This document shows, in pieces, positions 59,001 to 64,000 of a stretch of 64,000 bases of DNA (position 1 is its first letter; each line of letters opens with the position of its first letter). Origin of the DNA: Acanthochlamys bracteata. Lineage: Eukaryota > Streptophyta > Magnoliopsida > Pandanales > Velloziaceae. The notes below the pieces were generated by a model. It saw only the letters and a program-made list of their open reading frames with translations. It had not been told where the DNA came from and did no database searches. The DNA is taken from assembly GCA_019914995.1 (NCBI GenBank), contig CM034137.1, positions 62,001 to 126,000 on the forward strand, in the 5' to 3' direction. The position numbers and the translations under genes are program-made.

Positions 59001-61896
59001 GTGGCAGATATTGCAGAGGAAGTAGGGGTGTCAGCCGCACTCTCACCGACCTTCCTGCTATCGATACTGCCATGTTCAATACTCATGTCGCTGGCTCCAC
59101 TCCATCTTCTGAACACAGATTTCTCTGCAGACATATCAGAAGGGAGTCTCTTCAGCTCTGCCTTCCTGCCGACCCCTCTACTACCACTACTGGCAGCAGA
59201 TGTTGTAGAACTAGCGCTTGCTGCTTGTCCCTTCTGCTTATTTTCAAAAAAGCTAATCCGATCCTTCAAGCTGAGCCTCCTTGCCGGTCTATCACTCAAT
59301 GACTCAGACTGCTCGACTTGCAGAGCAGAATTAGCAGACTCCTCATGATTCTCTTTCTCAACCACCTTTTCAACAAAACAGCGAGGAAAAGGCTTGGTCT
59401 GCGGAGAAGTTGGAGGTGGCTCAGATGCAGCTCTTTGTGTTTCTGGTGCTTGAGTTGTGCTATTGGTGGCTGGATGACCAGCACCAGCATGGGGTGGCTT
59501 AGCTGAGAATGACTGCTCAACCTCCTCATCTATCGACATGTCGGAGCCAAATGAGGAACGGATGCTCTCATCATTAAAGCCCTTCCACTGTTGTGCAGAT
59601 TGAGGATGATATGCTTGCTGCGGAAGCTGGTTCTTGTGGCTAATCAGCTCAGGATGTCGCTGGCACAATGAGATAAACTTGGTACAGGCCTCACTGCAAG
59701 GTACAATGGCAAACCATAAAGTAGTGAATGCCAAATACTTTTGAAGTGCCTTCAGATGGATTAAATTTGAAATTTGATGCTGCTGGCAGAACAACATACA
59801 AGATAGGACACTGTAACAATAGGGCATAGCAGAACAATCTACAAGGCATTGGTTACCAAATACCTAGAAGAGCTTATGAACTTACTTCAAGCGAGGAGCA
59901 CCAAAACGATCGGCAAAAAGGGTGAGCTCTGTGACATTGTCCAGAGTAAACCCAGCAGCTGATGCCCGAGCAAAAGCAACAACAAGATCCTGCTCAACAG
60001 CAGCCAGTCTTAAATCGATTGCCCTAAGAAGCTCTTTCCTGCATCACCAGAAGAAACTATTTATGTGCAAGTATTTGAAAGAACCATAACAAAAGAAAAT
60101 GATCAGTGAACATTTTTGTATTTCTCTGATGATCTCAAAAGCCTATCCTTGCAAAATCAACATAAAAATCCATTGCCGTTCCTACTTGCACATGTCAAAG
60201 ATTGCCTTCTTTCTCTTAGAGATGTCCCTTACTAAATGAATAATCTCATTGACCATAGCTGAAAGTAGCAGCTAAGGACAAAGTAGCGAAAAGGAGATCT
60301 TACTTCGTTATATCGGCAGCTGCAGCAGTGCTTGTTACATTTCCACCTGAACAGGTCTTCAAAGTGTGAGTCATGCAATATGATGATTAAACATCCAAAC
60401 AAAATCCTCTCTTGTGTGTCTTAACATTATAATCATTGTCTTTAACTATGTAGACAGTCTTTCTCAAATTATATGTCAACTATATGTCTAGTGCTTTTCC
60501 AACCCAGAATTACATGTATGATATATATTAACAAATAGTATCAACATGAGATTGAAGTAGTTCTTTTCACTGAATACAACAAATGGTCTCCTCCACAAAA
60601 CAGTACCCGAAATAGCACTGAATGATGACATACTTTACTAGAAACATGCTAGAGTCTTCATTGTTTGGAGTTATCGCATAAAAGGAAGTGCCAGTTGATT
60701 CTAAAACAACTAATATCACATTAACTCAAGAGAACCATGTTTGCAAGACCTGCTTTACTTCTAGGTCTCATGTGGCAATCACATAAGGTTCACTAGTTAG
60801 TGACTATCTAATGCCCACACAAGGAAGAGAGGTTCCTTAGAGATTTTATTCATTAGCTACTCTTATTCAAACATTTTGCTGATTGCAACATGCTCGATAT
60901 ATGCACAAAAGAGGATTCCTCACTTCTTTCTCTCATTCAAAACCGTGCATGAGACTTTCATCTCGCACGGCTCCTAAGTGATAAAAGAAAGAATGACAAG
61001 CTCTTCTGATATATAGTAAAAATCTTGAAAGGCAAATTTGTAAGTACTTTTTCAACTTCCTTTATAGAAGGCAATTTTCTTCATTGCCAGATGAGCTTGA
61101 AATTCTGAGAATATATAAATCTATAAGACATAGTTTACACCAGATGAAGAGGATCTACATACCCGATGCATCGGTGTGTTGATCTCCTGCTCCCTGTATG
61201 TGGAGCTATAAGAAGACGTCCTGAAGCAGTACTTTTTAACTTACGACTATGAAAGACTACCACTAACCTGTGCGTATATTCTCCTCGCCCCTTCCAACTG
61301 CGACATCTCTGCATCGAATGTATTGACCAGCTCCAACACCTCTGGCGTGCTAACAAATCGAACAAACCTGCAGCAGATACAAATTATCTTCTAAAAGCGA
61401 CATGAGATTACCTTACATGGTGAAACTGAATTTCCATAAAGGGCTTACCTTTCAAGTGTCCCTTTGTTGAACCAGGCGGCAGCATTCTTCCCGCGATCAA
61501 TATCAAGTTTGATAGACTGCACGCCCTTCTCGGCCTGCTCTTCTGCTACCTTGAGATGAGCAAGAAACGGCTTCAGAAGTCCAGACGCAAGCTTCTCCGT
61601 CTTCCCACCCCCAGAAACAAACAATTCACACCTAACAAAACAAGCAAAAATTCTTCATTTTTCACGAACTGAATCGAAACTGCGCATGAAACCCAGAAAA
61701 AAAGAAACCTTTCTTTGTCAAACTAATAGATCGTAGATTGCAGCTCACAAGGACTGCAACTTTGGGCTTTAGAAAGTCCAAAAAATAACAGATGAAATGA
61801 AAATATGTAAGGGAGAGAGAAATAGAAAATGGGTAACCTAGATCGTCCGGGAGAGAGCTGGAAGAAGGCGTAATCGAGCGGCGCGTCGGAGTTCAT
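56022..61896 (-). CDS. COP1-interacting protein 7-like protein, C-terminally truncated
   Basis: Plant-specific protein related to CIP7, a COP1 partner in light signalling. Coding exons: 61896-61838, 61631-61449, 61367-61268, 61186-61163, 60356-60304, 60038-59886, 59693-57500 and 57203-56022. They total 3948 nt, 1315 aa. The conserved N-terminus [20 protein letters not shown], then [28 protein letters not shown] and [20 protein letters not shown], is fully in phase. The middle is Ser/Glu-rich with charged coiled-coil-like parts ([17 protein letters not shown]-type [27 protein letters not shown]). The exon-7 body is one open 2194 nt exon. The reading frame stops at 56022 right after LLKFG, about 100 residues before the family's normal end. 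The leader probably contains an intron, because an acceptor lies at about 62190. Confidence 0.88.
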
Positions 61897-63671
61897 CCGG
61901 CCTTCTGCCTATTATTCTCGATCGTGTTTCGTATTTTAAAAAATATGAGAAGAAGAAAACCAAAAAAGAAAAAAATGAAACAGCGGACGGATAGATCTGG
62001 CTGGTGTATATCGAGATCCGTGGCAATGCCGGACGATCGCCACCGTCAGTTCTCGTCAGAAGCACGAATCTCGATGACGGACAACTGCAGGCGAGCGCCG
62101 GTTGACGTCGCCTGTGGACCGAGTCTCTCTGTGTCTGTTGCTTTACTCTTTTCTGGTCTCTGTCTGCATTTTCGGTGGGGATTTTGATCTGCACCAAAAT
62201 TGAAGGAGCGGGAATGGGAACCTTCACCTGTGGGACCAGCCGCCGTGTGTGAGAGAAGAGATGACTCTCAGATGAATGGAAGAACAACAACCACTGTAAT
62301 CTTCTTTACTGCATTTTGCTTTGCTAATTTAAATAAATTTTAAGTTTTATTTATGAAACTAAAATTCGATATTACAATTAAAATATGTAAAATTAAATTT
62401 TTGAAGAACTAAATATTTGATATAAAAATAAATAACTTTTTACGAGTAATAATACAATATATAAAATATATAACTTAAAATTAGGAGGAAAATATTTTTT
62501 GTGATAATTCTCAAAATACAGCATAAGAGTTGACATTCTTAAAATATAAAACTTAAAATACAGCATAAGAATTTTTATAAAAAAAATGTTTTGACATTCT
62601 TATATTCTTCCATCTTGTTGTGAAGTATTAAAAATACGCGTATCGCCGTCGTGCTTTTTAAATTTTTTTATACAATTGACAACTTGTTTCTTTTTAAGTT
62701 GCTCCATCAGGACAGCGTTCTTATCTTTAAATGAAATGAAATGAATGAATCAAAACTTTGTTTGAAAGGGGATTTATTTATTTAATTATAGCAGGCAAAC
62801 AGTAACAGCAATGTGAGATAGATATAACCAGAGGACGTTGACGAGCTTGAGGAAAACCGGCGTGCAGTTTACGAAAGAGCTATTATGTATAGCTCTAAGG
62901 CAAATAACAGAACCGGTATGCTTAACAGCTGATGAACCGTCTCCGTAAATTTGTATGCAGCCTGCAAAGCCACAGAGATATCTATATATTCGTAAAGCAA
63001 GCAAACCAAATTTCCCTGCAACAGCAACCTGAAGGAGACTACGATGTAGGAAGCGTTTGAAATTGCTTATAAAATAAAGTTTTTATAAAATAAAAAATAT
63101 TTTTATTTTTTTTATTTTAAAATATAATAAAAATATATAATAAAAAATCTCACTTTATAAAAATTTTTTAAATTTTTTAAATTTTTAAATAAATATTTTA
63201 TATAATTATAAAATATATATTAAAAAATGTAAAATAAAGATGAAAAGAAAGGTCGGGGATAAGCAATCCCAAACACCCCCATAAAACACATCGTCACATG
63301 ACACTGATACCTCGAAGAAAATCCAACGTGGAACATTTAAGAAGCCTCCTCCTCTGGCAGTAGCATACGGCTACATTACCTCATAACTCATTCGGTAAAA
63401 CAGTTTTCCAAATATGATGATAATAACAGACAGCACTATGATCATCGATCTCTAATAAAATTTATTTCAATATTCGAAATTTTACTCAATTTGACAACAT
63501 TCTACAAAATGGGCAAGGAACAACCTACAGACATTCCAGTCAAGAAAGATCCAGCAACCTTGAAAGTACACCTATGTAGCTGCATGGGTATAGAAAATCC
63601 TTTCTACAGTCAACATGCTGCACTTGCCTAGAGCCATACTAACATAAAGTCACAGTATGTTTTTATCCTCA
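61897..63671. other. Spacer between the CIP7-like gene and chloroplast Cpn10
   Basis: The first 400 bp hold the CIP7-like leader and promoter. From 62330 to 62650 it is very AT-rich. A MITE lies at 63049-63280. The Cpn10 3' untranslated region should occupy the right end. No further gene is recognised. Confidence 0.5.
63049..63280. mobile_element. Tourist-like MITE, copy 2
   Basis: A 232 bp element related to 14069-14328. The left end GGAAGCGTTTGAAATTGCTTA pairs with the right end read on the other strand, GGGGGTGTTTGGGATTGCTTA. Both copies share the GCTTAT(A/G)AAATA start and an AT-rich core with TAAAAAATATTTTTAT. The flanking triplets GTA and ATA look like a decayed TTA target duplication. 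Confidence 0.8.
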
Positions 63672-63848
63672 TTAAGAAGAAAGGACAGCCATGATATCAG
63701 CTGCTCTTAAAGCAATATAGTCAGAGCCATCTGCACCCTTGAACTCGTTTCCAGCGTATTTTGAGTACATGACGGTGCTTCCTGGAGTGATTGAACGAGT
63801 TTTGCGCTTGCCGTCCTCATCCAGTGGTCCAGGACCTACTGCAACAAC
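63672..63848 (-). CDS. Chloroplast 10 kDa co-chaperonin (Cpn10), last exon
   Basis: The exon starts after the acceptor gttgcag and ends at TAA 63672-63674, giving 58 residues of a GroES-type domain: VVAVGPGPLDEDGKRK, then ITPGSTVMYSKYAGNEF and DYIALRAADIMAVLS. GroES proteins cap the CPN60 chaperonin; the VMYSKYAGNEFKG wording is that of plastid Cpn10/Cpn20 rather than the mitochondrial form. The upstream exons, including the mobile loop and transit peptide, lie beyond the right edge. Single-domain Cpn10 and two-domain Cpn20 cannot be separated from this exon alone. Confidence 0.85.
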   Translation of the reverse strand, partial: VVAVGPGPLDEDGKRKTRSITPGSTVMYSKYAGNEFKGADGSDYIALRAADIMAVLSS

Positions 63849-64000
63849 CTGCAACAACAGAAAAAGAATAAAAAAATAACAAAGCTTTCTGATCAATCAA
63901 ATACTAGAATTGAGGATAGACTCGGACGTTGCTAAATGTTGAACAGGTATATCAGGCCAGTAGAACAATAAAATACAAGATCTTAGCTTAGATTCTTATT

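Noticed and set aside
58875-59348. 157-codon plus-strand frame
   Set aside because: Antisense shadow of the Ser-rich CIP7-like exon.
49018-61896. All coding lesions being a uniformly error-prone assembly
   Set aside because: FAB1, ARID4, PHL, eIF3k, RPSA and CFS1, over 14 kb of coding sequence, have no frameshift; the shifts are confined to one FMO site and the CIP7-like tail. A single-site error in the FMO gene cannot be excluded.
1-64000. CRISPR arrays, operons, prophage, rRNA or tRNA genes
   Set aside because: No spaced direct repeats, no polycistronic bacterial layout and no recognisable rRNA or tRNA sequence; the tandem repeats present are intronic duplications and microsatellites.

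Overview
The window is nuclear DNA of a flowering plant. Every confident gene is split by GT..AG introns, its closest relatives are land-plant proteins, and the spacers are AT-rich with microsatellites and small Tourist-type transposons. Nothing prokaryotic, organellar or viral is present. I cannot name the species. No clearly new biological system is visible; the notable signals are gene-decay events, two unusual upstream ORFs, nested intron duplications and conserved gene neighbourhoods.

Layout, left to right. 1-178 (-): N-terminal end of an F-box protein running off the left edge. About 2368-3438 (+): small conserved plant protein of unknown function. 4561-12738 (-): FAB1, the FYVE-domain PtdIns3P 5-kinase (1827 aa, 11 coding exons). 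13.1-16.3 kb: promoter and AT-rich spacer with a Tourist MITE, then the ARID4 leader. 16339-21345 (+): ARID4-type ARID-PHD protein (759 aa). 22783-23723 (+): fragment of a group VII ERF gene with an in-frame stop and no N-terminal exon. 24648-26700 (-): CFS1-type FYVE-SYLF endosomal protein. 27.5-28.3 kb: orphan coding-like pieces. 28521-30422 (-): mitochondrial inner membrane protease subunit 1-like. 31205-35061 (+): eIF3k. 35663-37373 (+): 40S ribosomal protein SA. 38551-45433 (+): PHL (SPT20-domain, Gln-rich). 48288-50931 (+): FMO1-like flavin monooxygenase broken by a one-base frameshift. 51614-52870 (-): Gln/Ser-rich plant protein of unknown function. 55270-61896 (-): CIP7-like COP1-interacting protein, truncated, with a decaying 3' end. 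63672-63848 (-): last exon of a chloroplast Cpn10.

How the genes fit together. These are mostly housekeeping or regulatory genes, not a cluster. Two FYVE proteins (FAB1 and CFS1) act on PtdIns3P membranes of the endosome/vacuole route. eIF3k and RPSA are translation genes with site II and telo-box promoters. PHL and the CIP7-like gene are both tied to light signalling in Arabidopsis. From memory of Arabidopsis locus numbers, three neighbour sets are kept: ARID4/CFS1 (At3g43240/At3g43230), FAB1A/eIF3k (At4g33240/At4g33250) and RPSA/PHL/CIP7-like (At1g72370/72390/72410). The window therefore looks like an ancestral block that was split between several Arabidopsis chromosomes.

Coding exon boundaries were worked out by hand from splice consensus, reading phase and family similarity. 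Where models are called complete, exon lengths sum to whole codons. Transcript ends are not known.
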